A DNA stretch of 64,000 bases, from the NCBI GenBank assembly GCA_014238945.1, contig JABAAB010000116.1, positions 1 to 64,000 of the forward strand, given 5' to 3'. The notes under the pieces are model-generated. The model saw only the letters and a program-made list of their open reading frames with translations. It had not been told where the DNA came from and did no database searches. A program made the position numbers and the translations under genes. This document shows, in pieces, positions 37,363 through 46,574 of the stretch. Origin of the DNA: Lysobacterales bacterium (GTDB lineage: Bacteria > Pseudomonadota > Gammaproteobacteria > Xanthomonadales > SZUA-36). The stretch's first letter is position 1; the number at the start of each line of letters is the position of its first letter.

Positions 37363-37748
37363 CCTTCAAATTGTGGCAGTGTATCGGTGATCTCAAACCA
37401 GGGAGCCTTTGAGCCGACAAACTGGTGAAAACCCAGTGGGTGGTCCACATCGCCAGCTACGGCACCGAGCGCAATGTAAAGCATATCAGCGTCTGGCTTG
37501 TAATCAACCATCAGTCTTGATCCGCAAAAACCACAGAACAGGCTGTCTGCCTTGTCCGAGAAAGCGTAGGACTTCAACTCGTCTTCACCCAGGGTAAAAC
37601 TGAATTCATCCCGTTTAACACCACCCCAAGTGGTAAAGACGGCACCGTGTAACCGTCGGCAAATTGAACAATGGCAGTGACAGAAATCAACCAGTTTACC
37701 ATCAACCTGGTATTCGACTCTCCCGCACTCACAGTGGCCTTTCATCAT
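37344..37748 (-). CDS. GFA/CENP-V family zinc protein (copy 2)
   Basis: This 134-residue GFA-fold protein has G-H-C-E-C-G, H-C-H-C-S-I-C-R-R-L-H-G and C-G-F-C-G-S zinc motifs. It is close in layout to the copy at 20673-21074. It is the first gene of the five-gene operon, and its end overlaps the next gene. If the operon releases formaldehyde during demethylation, a glutathione-adduct-handling protein would fit, but this is inference and the family's activity is not settled. Confidence 0.88.
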   Translation of the reverse strand: MMKGHCECGRVEYQVDGKLVDFCHCHCSICRRLHGAVFTTWGGVKRDEFSFTLGEDELKSYAFSDKADSLFCGFCGSRLMVDYKPDADMLYIALGAVAGDVDHPLGFHQFVGSKAPWFEITDTLPQFEGWPDED

Positions 37749-38421
37749 GGTGATAATATCCTTTTATCGTGCAGTGAATTGACTCACAGGACAATCCTGC
37801 ATTGCGGTCATGGGCCGGACCGGAAACCGCTGGTACCAGAAATACAGAAAAGAAATTCTCCGTTTTTGCAGTACTTGCCGATAGCATTCGGCCAGCCACA
37901 CCTCTAATGCCGTCCTGATTACACTTCAGCCATGTTTGCACATCAACTCTGCCTATAGGCACGAAACCCGCCGGGAAAGGTCTTCAGAGGCACCCATCAA
38001 TTTTTTGGATTTATGCAATCCAGTCGTATACGATTTTCATCCGTTAACAAAGTACTGGTAGTGCCAGTAATCATCAGGTGCTGGCGTATCCATGTCTGTG
38101 GTCTTTTGAACGTCGTTTTTCGCCTGGAACGCGGGGGGTCACCAGGTGTGAATTTCGAAGATGTGAACGGTTGTTCCCGGCCATGCGCAGACGATGGCGA
38201 ATTAACTATGGAAGATCAGATTGAGGCAGTTTTTCCAGGTCGGAAAACACAATTAAATTTAATCCTGCTTCAATCAAGGCAATCCCCTGTAAGAACTGCC
38301 GGGTCACGGTTGCGTCCGGCGGCTTTGGGTCTACTTTCGCCAGTCACAATCGTAGCATACGACCGCCCGATACTGGCTTGACCACAAGGGCTCGAATCAA
38401 ACCCGGTTGCCGCCAACAGAC
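37749..38421. other. 673-base intergenic region, no gene recognised
   Basis: This gap lies upstream of the GFA operon and downstream of the copper cluster. Open frames here (for example 38013-38381 on the plus strand) show no family features. The part next to 37749 must hold the promoter of the five-gene operon. I see no riboswitch or strong terminator. Confidence 0.4.
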
Positions 38422-39081
38422 CTATTGCTCGGAAAGCAACCAGGTTGCTACAGCAAAAGAACAAACCAGCAGCAGGACCACCAGCAACAGGGTATAGCCA
38501 GGCAGATAGCTGTGACGATAAAAGGAGTCACTGACACCCGGCACTCCCCACAGGTCACCACTTCCTTTGCCGACCACCAACTGTCCCCGCATACCCATTT
38601 CCATATGCTGTGCCATGTCACAGTGGATCAGGTAAGTCTGGTTATCACCGGGCACAATGAAGGTACCCGTCTTGCTGTGCCCCCCCGAGGCTTCAATATG
38701 AAACATCCCGGCCGGGTACAGGTACCTGGGCAGACCGTGCACCATCCACTGGTGACGTACATCATCCTCGTTGATAAAGGTAAGTTGTACCCGACTGCAG
38801 GGCTCCACCCGGACCTCAGGCTGGCTCATGGCAAAAATCACACCGGGCTCATCGCCGCCATAGTTACGACCGGCGTGGATGGTTATCTGGTGATCGCGGC
38901 TAATTTCGACGCAGTCACGGGGTAGCGTGTCGTGGTTTTCATTCATGACCACACCACCCGGTTCCACTGCCATTTGATGCGTTCCGTGTCCGCCATGGTC
39001 CACTTTCTCCTGAGACTGGATCATCAGGGGAACCAGTAGCAGACCAAGGGCGAGCAAACGACGGGGAATCATCGCCATCAA
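38422..39081 (-). CDS. Membrane-anchored cupredoxin-like copper protein
   Basis: This 219-residue protein has an N-terminal signal peptide, a His-rich segment (H-G-G-H-G-T-H) and a cupredoxin domain with likely type 1 copper ligands: H in V-R-H-Q-W, C in I-H-C-D-M, H in Q-H-M and M in E-M-G-M. A single C-terminal membrane helix anchors it, facing the periplasm. Its start overlaps the multicopper oxidase gene by four bases. It probably passes electrons to or from the oxidase, or delivers copper. Confidence 0.8.
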   Translation of the reverse strand: MMAMIPRRLLALGLLLVPLMIQSQEKVDHGGHGTHQMAVEPGGVVMNENHDTLPRDCVEISRDHQITIHAGRNYGGDEPGVIFAMSQPEVRVEPCSRVQLTFINEDDVRHQWMVHGLPRYLYPAGMFHIEASGGHSKTGTFIVPGDNQTYLIHCDMAQHMEMGMRGQLVVGKGSGDLWGVPGVSDSFYRHSYLPGYTLLLVVLLLVCSFAVATWLLSEQ

Positions 39082-40748
39082 CGGCCGCGTCTGAACAGGA
39101 AAGCGGCTGCTATCGCCAGCATGACGCCAACTGCCATGGTCAAAATTATCACACGTAGCAACATCAGCCGGTCAACATCGGTGTCTGAAAACAATCCCGG
39201 CGCGTAGCTCTCCCACACCGGTACTTCTTTCCGGTAGTACGCCCCGGTAAAGTACTTGTCCCAGGAAACACCGCGGGTCCTGGGCCAGCCGTTGTCATCC
39301 AGGTATTCCCGGTAGACGATCGCGCTGATGTTACCACCGGGCCCGATTCCGTCCGTGGTGATACCCGCGTACTGGTGGTCGTGAAAAGGCCAGATTCCAG
39401 GACCATAGGCGTGCAATCCGTCATTGCGTAGCACCAGCGCCAGGTCGACCCGTTGGGAGGTAGCCAGCCAGACCACGTCCTGGGGCGCCTGGGTTTCTTC
39501 CGGCAGGTCCACCCCGTCACGGTGTGTGACGGTGAACTTGTGCCCGTGGGTGTGCAGGGCGATGCCCTTGGCACCACCATTGACCACCCTGAGCCTGATG
39601 TTTTCATTATCCTGCCCCGTCACCAGCGACTCCCTGAAGGTGTACGGAAAAGAGCGGCCATTGAGGGTGAAGTAATCCGGGCTTGCATCGGTAATATCGT
39701 AGTCACGGTGCATGGAGCGGGTGATCAGTCGGGGGTCGTTGCTTTCCCGCACCCGTTCACCCAGTTGCCTGTCGAGATCGAGGTAATGCAAATCGTATTC
39801 CTGGTCGTAGTCTTCGAGCAGAGACCTTGAAGGCGCCCGCACCTGTCCGGCACCAATGTTCATCGTCTGAACCCAGTTGTCAGCGCGGTTTTCCTCGATG
39901 ATGAACAGACCCTGCAAACCCATCATTACGTGGACCTGGGGTTGGACGTGGCAGTGGTAAAACATGGTACCGGTCTGTCTTGGCTGCAGTTCATACGTGC
40001 GTGCCTCACCCGGCATCACCGGCAATTCACTGCTGAACGGTACCCCGTCGTTACCTTCACCACCCGCATCAACAAAGCCGTGGTCCGCGCCATGCAGATG
40101 AAGTGTGTGTGGCATGTAATGGGTATTTTCCAGGGTGATACGCACCCGGTCACCCTGCTCGATACGAATGGCGGGCGATGGCAGACGCAACGACGGTCTG
40201 GCCTGGTTGGATTCGAGATTTTCCACCGCCATTCCAACCAGCTTTGGAGCAAATACCCACAACCCGGGCAGGATACCCGGGGCTATGGAATAACGGGTAA
40301 CCGGACCAGATACCAGGGCGGATCCCCCGTTCAGCTCCGCCACTTCCAGGCGGATGTGGATTTCATCCGGATCTCCATCACCATCCAGGTCACGGCCCTT
40401 TTCCACGGCATCAGCCGCCAGGCCGCTTTTGAGCAGGGTGGTTTGTGAAATATTGTTGGTGCCACGTACAAATGCCGCTACGGCATGTGGATTGTCGGCA
40501 ACACAGGGTGCTACTGCCCCGATATCAACGCCCTCGATTAATTGCTGTTTGCGCCAGCCTTCCGGATCCCGCGGACAGGCCGATTCCGATTGACTGGGCA
40601 CCGATTGCACAGATTCGGGCAGTGCACGGTAACTGGAAGCACCAAACCACTGGGTTAACGTCATCCGTACCGACATTGGATACCATTGGGGCGGGCAGGC
40701 CAGCAACGCAACCAGCAGGGCTGACAGAAATAGCCAGCGTCTGTTCAT
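39078..40748 (-). CDS. Membrane-anchored multicopper oxidase (two-domain type)
   Basis: This 556-residue exported oxidase couples substrate oxidation to oxygen reduction, or is a nitrite-reductase-like relative. The copper sites are H-T-L-H-L-H-G, Y-H-C-H (domain 1), H-T-H-G-H and P-F-H-D-H (domain 2). The only cysteine ligand, with nearby H and M-M, is in domain 1, so the type 1 copper sits there, as in two-domain oxidases; the last H-x-H lacks the cysteine of three-domain laccases. An N-terminal signal/anchor and a C-terminal helix with R-R-G-R flank it. It overlaps both neighbours. Confidence 0.85.
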   Translation of the reverse strand: MNRRWLFLSALLVALLACPPQWYPMSVRMTLTQWFGASSYRALPESVQSVPSQSESACPRDPEGWRKQQLIEGVDIGAVAPCVADNPHAVAAFVRGTNNISQTTLLKSGLAADAVEKGRDLDGDGDPDEIHIRLEVAELNGGSALVSGPVTRYSIAPGILPGLWVFAPKLVGMAVENLESNQARPSLRLPSPAIRIEQGDRVRITLENTHYMPHTLHLHGADHGFVDAGGEGNDGVPFSSELPVMPGEARTYELQPRQTGTMFYHCHVQPQVHVMMGLQGLFIIEENRADNWVQTMNIGAGQVRAPSRSLLEDYDQEYDLHYLDLDRQLGERVRESNDPRLITRSMHRDYDITDASPDYFTLNGRSFPYTFRESLVTGQDNENIRLRVVNGGAKGIALHTHGHKFTVTHRDGVDLPEETQAPQDVVWLATSQRVDLALVLRNDGLHAYGPGIWPFHDHQYAGITTDGIGPGGNISAIVYREYLDDNGWPRTRGVSWDKYFTGAYYRKEVPVWESYAPGLFSDTDVDRLMLLRVIILTMAVGVMLAIAAAFLFRRGR

Positions 40749-41380
40749 CCAGCCGCCTGTCTCACCGGTGTTGTGGTCCCCGCAGCCACGGCTTTTTTAC
40801 GCCGGTAGAAATATACGCCTGCTGCAAGAAGTGGCACCAGGTAATACAAAAAATCATACTTCGGTGCACCCACTTCGAATGCAAATACCGCTGTGTACAG
40901 GGTGTCATTGCTGGGATGACCCGCACTCATGATGCCGATATATTCACCTCTATCTTTCAGATCAAACTCCAACGTCAAAGACGCACTCTCACGCACCACG
41001 GGAGGTTGATAGAAAACCGTGTGCTGTTCCAGGTCTCCCAGTGCCTCAACATGTTTCAATTTGACGAAACTGCCCTGGCCGGTCACATTGCGGATGATTC
41101 GGAAACTTACCGGTACCAGCTTGAGGCTCTGGTGCAGGTAATCCAGCACGAGGATGGTTTCGCCGGTATCGGGCAGATCACGACAGAATTGGGTATTGCC
41201 ACTGGACGCAGGCTGGTAAGCAGTAAAATGTGAGGAATAAAAATCAATCCAGAGAATACAGATATCATCTTTCAGCACCAACCCGCCCCCGGCAAGGGAG
41301 TTGGAGGGAATGAAGGCGAACATCAGCGTGCTCAGCAAACCAATATAAATCAGCTTGTTGAGCTTGGTTAATACGAACAC
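40745..41380 (-). CDS. Exported membrane-anchored protein of unknown function in the copper cluster
   Basis: This 211-residue protein has a signal peptide ending near S-L-A-G, a beta-rich periplasmic domain with two cysteines (D-D-I-C and Q-F-C-R) and the motif H-F-T-A-Y-Q-P, then a C-terminal helix and basic tail. It starts at a GTG and overlaps the multicopper oxidase gene by four bases, so it is the first gene of the trio. No known family was recognised. All three proteins share the exported, C-terminally anchored plan and probably form one complex. Confidence 0.6.
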   Translation of the reverse strand: MFVLTKLNKLIYIGLLSTLMFAFIPSNSLAGGGLVLKDDICILWIDFYSSHFTAYQPASSGNTQFCRDLPDTGETILVLDYLHQSLKLVPVSFRIIRNVTGQGSFVKLKHVEALGDLEQHTVFYQPPVVRESASLTLEFDLKDRGEYIGIMSAGHPSNDTLYTAVFAFEVGAPKYDFLYYLVPLLAAGVYFYRRKKAVAAGTTTPVRQAAG

Positions 41381-41502
41381 ATGCCAGACCTGGGTAATTT
41401 ACGGAGCATGCATGATACCTGTTGTCAGACCGGTTTTGTGGTCTGATTGAGCAAATCATGATTTACTTTCCGCTCACCACTATCGTCCCGATATCCGCGT
41501 GG

Positions 41503-42849
41503 CTATTGACCATCAGAATAAATAAGCCCACGCAACACATCAAAGTTCCCATCCTGCTTCTCGGGAACGGTGAGACCCAGTATGGATATCATCAGGGGAT
41601 AGACATCAATGCTGTTTACCGGTCCGAGTGAAACTCCTGGCTTGATATCCGGTCCACTGGCGATAAATATGCCGTGCATAGCGGGTGCTTCGGGTGCCCA
41701 ACCATGATCACCGGCGTTCAACTTGCCGGCTTTTTCCAGACCTGACAGTACCGCGTAACCCACTTGCGGTTGCAATATGACATCGGGGTAACGCGGACCA
41801 CCATCCGTTCGCCAACTCGCAGGGGTCTCATCTGGCAGATAGGCACGTCCATGGTCCCACTGCTCATTAACCGTGTTCACAACTTGCCGGGCTCGTTCAG
41901 GATCATCCGGATCAAAATGCAGATACAGATAGGAACCACCCTCGATACTCACACTGTTCTCCAGGTCCACGTGATCCTCCAGTACGAAGGGTTCCTGGTC
42001 CAGGTGATAAGCCGCCTGGCCATGATCGGACACAACGATGATATTCACCCGGTCACCGTGGGGGAGTTCCTGCAACCCTGCAAACAACTGGCCAAGATAA
42101 TCGTCCACGCGTTTTATCGCTTCAATGGACTGTCCTGAACCGACCCCGTACCAATGGCTGTTGTCATCCACATCTTCGAAATACAAGGTGATCATGTGGG
42201 GTCGATTTTGATCAGGTTCCGCCAGCCACTCCAGAACCTGTTCCACCCGTTGGGTACCGTCAACTCTCTTGTCGTAGCTGCGCCAGTGGGTTGGACGGAC
42301 ACCGTTGATATCTGCTTCGCTTCCAACAAAGTAGAACGATGCGGCCACCATGCCCTGGGTTTCAGCCGTAACCCAAATGGGCTCGCCACGGTAGAACCAC
42401 CGATTCTCCACGGTCTCCCGTTTGCTTAACTGGTACCAAATTCCCAGTGCATCGTCGGGAAATTCATTGGCCACAATGCCATGATTAACCGGGTAAAGAC
42501 CCGTCGCAATCGAATAGTGATTGGGGAAGGTCAAGGTCGGAAATACCGGTACCAGGCGTTCGGCCCGTACACCTTTGGCGGCCATACGGGCCAGGTTGGG
42601 GGCTGGGTAATGATCGAGGTAATCCCATCGAAAACCATCGATGGATACCAGGATCAGGTAGTTCTTATCTATATGCTGCGTGGCGTTGGTTCCACCCGTG
42701 CCCACCATCGTCACATCAGCAAACAATGATTCACAGTAAGAGATGACGAACAAGGCAAGAATTGTCGCGGCAACAGCAACTCGCGGCTGAATGAAATGCA
42801 GATCGCGGTGCCTGTCCCCATACCTGGGTTGTTGTTTTGAACGTTCCAT
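41503..42849 (-). CDS. Alkaline-phosphatase-superfamily phosphodiesterase (NPP/ENPP-like)
   Basis: This protein of 448 residues (from the ATG at 42849) is an exported nucleotide pyrophosphatase/phosphodiesterase-type enzyme. After a basic N-terminus and a hydrophobic signal, S-I-D-G-F-R-W-D-Y gives the first zinc aspartate. P-T-L-T-F-P-N-H-Y carries the nucleophilic threonine. S-D-H-G-Q and D-H-G-W-A-P supply further metal ligands. It would cleave nucleotide or phospholipid-type phosphodiesters in the periplasm. A further ATG at 42858 is also possible. Confidence 0.87.
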   Translation of the reverse strand: MERSKQQPRYGDRHRDLHFIQPRVAVAATILALFVISYCESLFADVTMVGTGGTNATQHIDKNYLILVSIDGFRWDYLDHYPAPNLARMAAKGVRAERLVPVFPTLTFPNHYSIATGLYPVNHGIVANEFPDDALGIWYQLSKRETVENRWFYRGEPIWVTAETQGMVAASFYFVGSEADINGVRPTHWRSYDKRVDGTQRVEQVLEWLAEPDQNRPHMITLYFEDVDDNSHWYGVGSGQSIEAIKRVDDYLGQLFAGLQELPHGDRVNIIVVSDHGQAAYHLDQEPFVLEDHVDLENSVSIEGGSYLYLHFDPDDPERARQVVNTVNEQWDHGRAYLPDETPASWRTDGGPRYPDVILQPQVGYAVLSGLEKAGKLNAGDHGWAPEAPAMHGIFIASGPDIKPGVSLGPVNSIDVYPLMISILGLTVPEKQDGNFDVLRGLIYSDGQ

Positions 42850-42893
42850 GCTCCACATTGTACTTCCATTTGAAGAATCGACTGATTCCCACC

Positions 42894-43841
42894 ATGACTT
42901 GGCATGAAAATGTTGTATTATTCTGCAGTCCATCCAAACGAACTGATTACTGCTATGAATACAAGGCCGCACACAATTTGAATTCCGACCACTTACAGGG
43001 CGGCAATCCGGCAACCAGTCGCAGGCTGGACAAGGGCCAGATCATCAAGTGGACGGTCTATTCCCTATTGCTGGTCAATTTCTTTTATTACTTCATCGAA
43101 GAGATGTATATCGCTTCGCACACACTGCGCCAGGGTGGTTCCCTGCTGGAATGGACCAGGGAATTTGCTACCTCTATTGACGAACTCGGCTGGTTTGGCC
43201 TGTTGTTCATGTTTGAACTGGAGACCTATGCGCTGTCGGACGAGAAACTCGAAAAGCCCACCGTGCGTTGGTCCCTTCACGGATTCCGGCTGATTTGCTA
43301 CGTATTGCTTGCCCACACGGTTCTGGCACGATACTCCACGGTTACAGATTTCCACCAGGTCACACAGGCCACCGAAGTGACCAGTCTGTGCCAGCTGGCA
43401 GACCAGGATATTTCCTTTGGTGAGAATTACCGCTACACCCTTATTGACCAGGCCAACTGCAGTGAACTGTCCCGTGACGACAGTTTTTACTATATCGAGC
43501 CTTCAGTGGTAACCGATACGGATGGTTACATCCTGGAACGCAAGCTGGTTTATGTTGACCTCAACGACGTGGTGGTCTGGCTGCTGGTGGTATGGGCGAT
43601 CGAACTGGCCGTATGGCTGCAAAACCGCGACATCACGGGTGGCCGCATGATGCTGGTGACGCGCGCTGCCAAGGTTTTCTACGCGGTCCTGTTGGTACAT
43701 GGGGGATACTGGGGCTGGCAGGGGCACTGGGTTTATACCTGGGACCAGTTCCTGTGGATTGCCGGTTTCTGGGCCATTGAAAAAAATCTTTCCGAGTGGC
43801 GCGATGAGATACGCGAAGATGAACAGGCTATCGTTTCCTGA
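42894..43841 (+). CDS. Membrane protein of unknown function
   Basis: This protein of up to 315 residues has four to five hydrophobic helices: about residues 50-70, 95-115, 130-150, 230-250 and 265-290. A polar loop of about 70 residues with two cysteines (S-L-C-Q and A-N-C-S) lies between helices three and four. The start is unresolved: ATG 42894 or TTG 42978 are the candidates. It is divergent from the phosphodiesterase gene. No family was recognised. Confidence 0.6.
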   Translation: MTWHENVVLFCSPSKRTDYCYEYKAAHNLNSDHLQGGNPATSRRLDKGQIIKWTVYSLLLVNFFYYFIEEMYIASHTLRQGGSLLEWTREFATSIDELGWFGLLFMFELETYALSDEKLEKPTVRWSLHGFRLICYVLLAHTVLARYSTVTDFHQVTQATEVTSLCQLADQDISFGENYRYTLIDQANCSELSRDDSFYYIEPSVVTDTDGYILERKLVYVDLNDVVVWLLVVWAIELAVWLQNRDITGGRMMLVTRAAKVFYAVLLVHGGYWGWQGHWVYTWDQFLWIAGFWAIEKNLSEWRDEIREDEQAIVS

Positions 43842-43846
43842 TCAAA

Positions 43847-44125
43847 TCAGGGACATATGATCGGCGTTGCAGTCAGACCGTTTGAAGACTGCTGTCCTTC
43901 ACCTGCCTGAAAGCTGCTTTCAAACATCAGATTCTCAAGAACATCGGGGCGTACCTCAACCGAACCTGAATCACAAATGGTGCCGTTGCCGGGAATGTCG
44001 ACTTTTCTCGGGAATATCTGTTGGTCCGAATTTACAAAAAAACAATTATCACTTACCCCGAAATCAATCGCGGGGCTGCCTTCGGGTAGCAGATGGGTCA
44101 TCGCCCACCGACCGGTACAGGGCAA
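43847..44125 (-). pseudogene. Tail fragment of a choice-of-anchor Q domain protein
   Basis: This reads as the C-terminal end of a large surface protein: L-L-P-E-G-S-P-A-I-D-F-G, then D-Q-Q-I-F-P-R and G-T-I-C-D-S-G-S-V-E, matching the usual S-P-A-I-D-x-G, D-Q-R-G-x-P-R and C-D-I-G-A-x-E signature. The upstream part of the gene is missing; the frame runs into the aminotransferase promoter and coding start. It is a remnant of a larger gene. Confidence 0.65.
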
Positions 44126-44171
44126 ATTGCGTATAGAATATGCGTTACGCCACAAGTAACGGAGATCCCGG

Positions 44172-45590
44172 ATGAGCAAATCGTCAGGCGGCAGCACCCG
44201 CCGTGCCAGCAACAAAGAGGTCTGGGAACAGGACCGGCGCCACCACGTGCACCCGTTCCATAATTTCGTCAGCTATGACCGCGAAGGCGCCCTGATCATG
44301 GATGAGGGCAGTGGTGCTTACATCACCGATATTGATGGGAAACGGTATTTCGATGCCGTCGGCGGTATGTGGTGTACCAATATTGGCCTGGGTCGAAAGG
44401 AAATGGCCGATGCCATTTCAGAACAGGTGTTGAAGCTCGCCTATGCGAACCCGTTTACCGATATGTCCAACCAACCGGCTGCACGCCTTTCAGCCAAACT
44501 GGCCGAACTGGCACCCGGTGACCTGAATCACGTGTTTTTCACCTGTGGTGGTTCTACCGCAAACGATGGTGCCTTCCGTCTGATACAAATGTATCAGGGT
44601 GCCCGTGGCAAACCACAGAAGAAACACATCCTTTGCCGTCGCGACTCATACCATGGCACCACCTACCTGGCAGCATCGCTATCCGGTAAGGCAGCTGACC
44701 GTATGCCGGACTTCAACTACATCGAGGACATCATCCACCACCTGACCTCGCCGAATTACTACCGGGCGCCCGAAGGCCTGGATGAGGCGCAATTTTGCGA
44801 CTACCTGGTTGATGAGATGGAACAGAAGATACTCGATCTGGGTGCCGATAATATTGCCGCCTATTTTGCCGAACCCATACTGGGCTCAGGTGGCGTGATC
44901 GTACCACCCGAAGGCTACAACCGCCGCACCTGGGAACTGTGTCAGAAATACGACATTGTTTACGTCGCCGATGAGGTTGTTACAGGTTTTGGCCGGCTCG
45001 GCCACTGGTTTGTGTCCAAGGACATGTTCGATGTACAGCCGGATATCATCTGCTGCGCCAAGGGGCTGACTTCGGCTTACCTGCCACTGGGTGCCGCCAT
45101 ATTTTCAGATCGTATTTACGAGGTTCTTGGCAATGACGAGGACCGCTGGTTTGCCAGTGGCTATACCTATTCCGGTCACCCGGTGAGCTGCGCTGCGGCG
45201 TTGAAGAACATCGAGATCATGGAAAGAGAAAACATCTTCGATAATGTAAGGGAAGTGGGCGCCTATTTTGAAGAGCAGCTCCGCACACTGCTGGACCTGC
45301 CAATTGTCGGCGATATCCGTGGTCATTTGTTTATGATGTGTGTCGTCAATGTCATGGACAAGGAGAGCAAGGAATTCTTTCCGCCGGAGGTCGATATCGG
45401 CAAACGCATCTCAAACCATTGCGAGACCGAGGGTGTCATTGTGCGGCCTGCCGCCGACCTGAATATCATGTCACCTTCACTGACCATGTCGAAACAGGAC
45501 GTCGACTTTATCATTCCCCGGTTGCGCCGAGCGATCGAGAGGACCATGGCGGATTTGACAAATGAAGGCTACCTGCCGGCAATGCCCTGA
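44172..45590 (+). CDS. Class III aminotransferase (omega-amino acid:pyruvate type)
   Basis: This 472-residue PLP enzyme transfers an amino group from an omega-amine or beta-amino acid to a keto acid. V-A-D-E-V-V-T-G-F-G-R-L-G is the PLP-aspartate block. The PLP lysine is in C-A-K-G-L-T-S-A-Y-L-P-L-G near residue 297. GGAG lies upstream of the start. It is followed 58 bases later by an FAH-family gene, so the two may degrade the same compound. The front end of this gene replaces the start of the older gene fragment on the other strand. Confidence 0.93.
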   Translation: MSKSSGGSTRRASNKEVWEQDRRHHVHPFHNFVSYDREGALIMDEGSGAYITDIDGKRYFDAVGGMWCTNIGLGRKEMADAISEQVLKLAYANPFTDMSNQPAARLSAKLAELAPGDLNHVFFTCGGSTANDGAFRLIQMYQGARGKPQKKHILCRRDSYHGTTYLAASLSGKAADRMPDFNYIEDIIHHLTSPNYYRAPEGLDEAQFCDYLVDEMEQKILDLGADNIAAYFAEPILGSGGVIVPPEGYNRRTWELCQKYDIVYVADEVVTGFGRLGHWFVSKDMFDVQPDIICCAKGLTSAYLPLGAAIFSDRIYEVLGNDEDRWFASGYTYSGHPVSCAAALKNIEIMERENIFDNVREVGAYFEEQLRTLLDLPIVGDIRGHLFMMCVVNVMDKESKEFFPPEVDIGKRISNHCETEGVIVRPAADLNIMSPSLTMSKQDVDFIIPRLRRAIERTMADLTNEGYLPAMP

Positions 45591-45648
45591 TCCAGGTGGT
45601 CACAGGGCTCGCTGACATTGTAATTAGAAAAACAAAGGTAGATTGTTC

Positions 45649-46503
45649 ATGCGTTTGGTAAGTGGAATATATGAGGGACAGGCAGTTTACGGGAATGTCG
45701 GTGGTGATGGATTACAAATCCCCCACGCTGATTTCAGCCGGCTTTACCCGGATTTGCAGTCAGTGCTTTCAGCCGACGCATTATCCCAACTCCCGGGTGC
45801 CCTCGACCGAACCTGCCAGCCCGGGCAGTTTGTCTTCACACCACCGGTGACCCGTTCACAAAAGATCCTTGCAGTGGGTATCAATTACATGACCCATATA
45901 CGTGAAATGGGTCATGAGTCGCCACCATACCCGGTAATTTTTACACGTTATCCAGGCAGTCTGGTGGGTCACGGCGAGGGCCTGGTCCGACCTGCGGTCT
46001 CCACCCACTATGACTTTGAAGGAGAACTGGCGGTCATCATTGGGCGGCCGGCACGTTATGTAAAAGCGGCTGAGGCACTCGCCTATGTTGCCGGGTACAC
46101 CTGTCTGAACGACGGTTCGATCCGGGACTTCCAGCGTCACGGCTCCCAATATATACCCGGAAAAAACTTCCCCTCCAGCGGTGCCTGCGGCCCTTGGATG
46201 GTCACCTCCGACGAAGCGGGTGATCCCCGAGCAATGCAGCTGGAAACAACATTGAATGGAAAGGTCATGCAACAGGCAGAGATCAGTGATATGCGGTTTT
46301 CCGTACCGGAAATTATCGAATATTGTTCAACCTTTACCGCCCTGGAGCCGGGTGACATTATCAGCACCGGAACACCCGGGGGCGTTGGTGCTGCGCGGAT
46401 ACCACCGATTTGGATGGAACCGGGTGACCGTATCGAGGTGGCCATCAGCAATATCGGGACACTCAGCAACCAGGTGGTGGCGGAATCGGTTTTAGCGACA
46501 TGA
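45649..46503 (+). CDS. Fumarylacetoacetate hydrolase (FAH) family protein
   Basis: This 284-residue enzyme has the FAH domain: V-G-I-N-Y-M-T-H, P-V-I-F-T-R-Y-P-G-S-L-V-G-H, F-E-G-E-L-A-V-I-I-G (metal ligands E) and I-S-T-G-T-P-G-G-V-G. The family cleaves or decarboxylates beta-keto or hydroxy-dioic acids and needs Mg or Ca. The ATG at 45649 is preferred over the upstream TTG. It sits behind the aminotransferase, and both may act in amino acid or amine breakdown. Confidence 0.9.
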   Translation: MRLVSGIYEGQAVYGNVGGDGLQIPHADFSRLYPDLQSVLSADALSQLPGALDRTCQPGQFVFTPPVTRSQKILAVGINYMTHIREMGHESPPYPVIFTRYPGSLVGHGEGLVRPAVSTHYDFEGELAVIIGRPARYVKAAEALAYVAGYTCLNDGSIRDFQRHGSQYIPGKNFPSSGACGPWMVTSDEAGDPRAMQLETTLNGKVMQQAEISDMRFSVPEIIEYCSTFTALEPGDIISTGTPGGVGAARIPPIWMEPGDRIEVAISNIGTLSNQVVAESVLAT

Positions 46504-46574
46504 AGTAAAGTCCATCGGTGCCCGACCGGTCAGACTGCTGATGGTCGATTCCCAGGTGCCGCAAAACTCTTCTT

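Noticed and set aside
38013..38381. 122-codon frame in the large gap near 38 kb
   Set aside because: It has no ribosome site or recognisable domain and an odd residue mix with many Arg and Cys.
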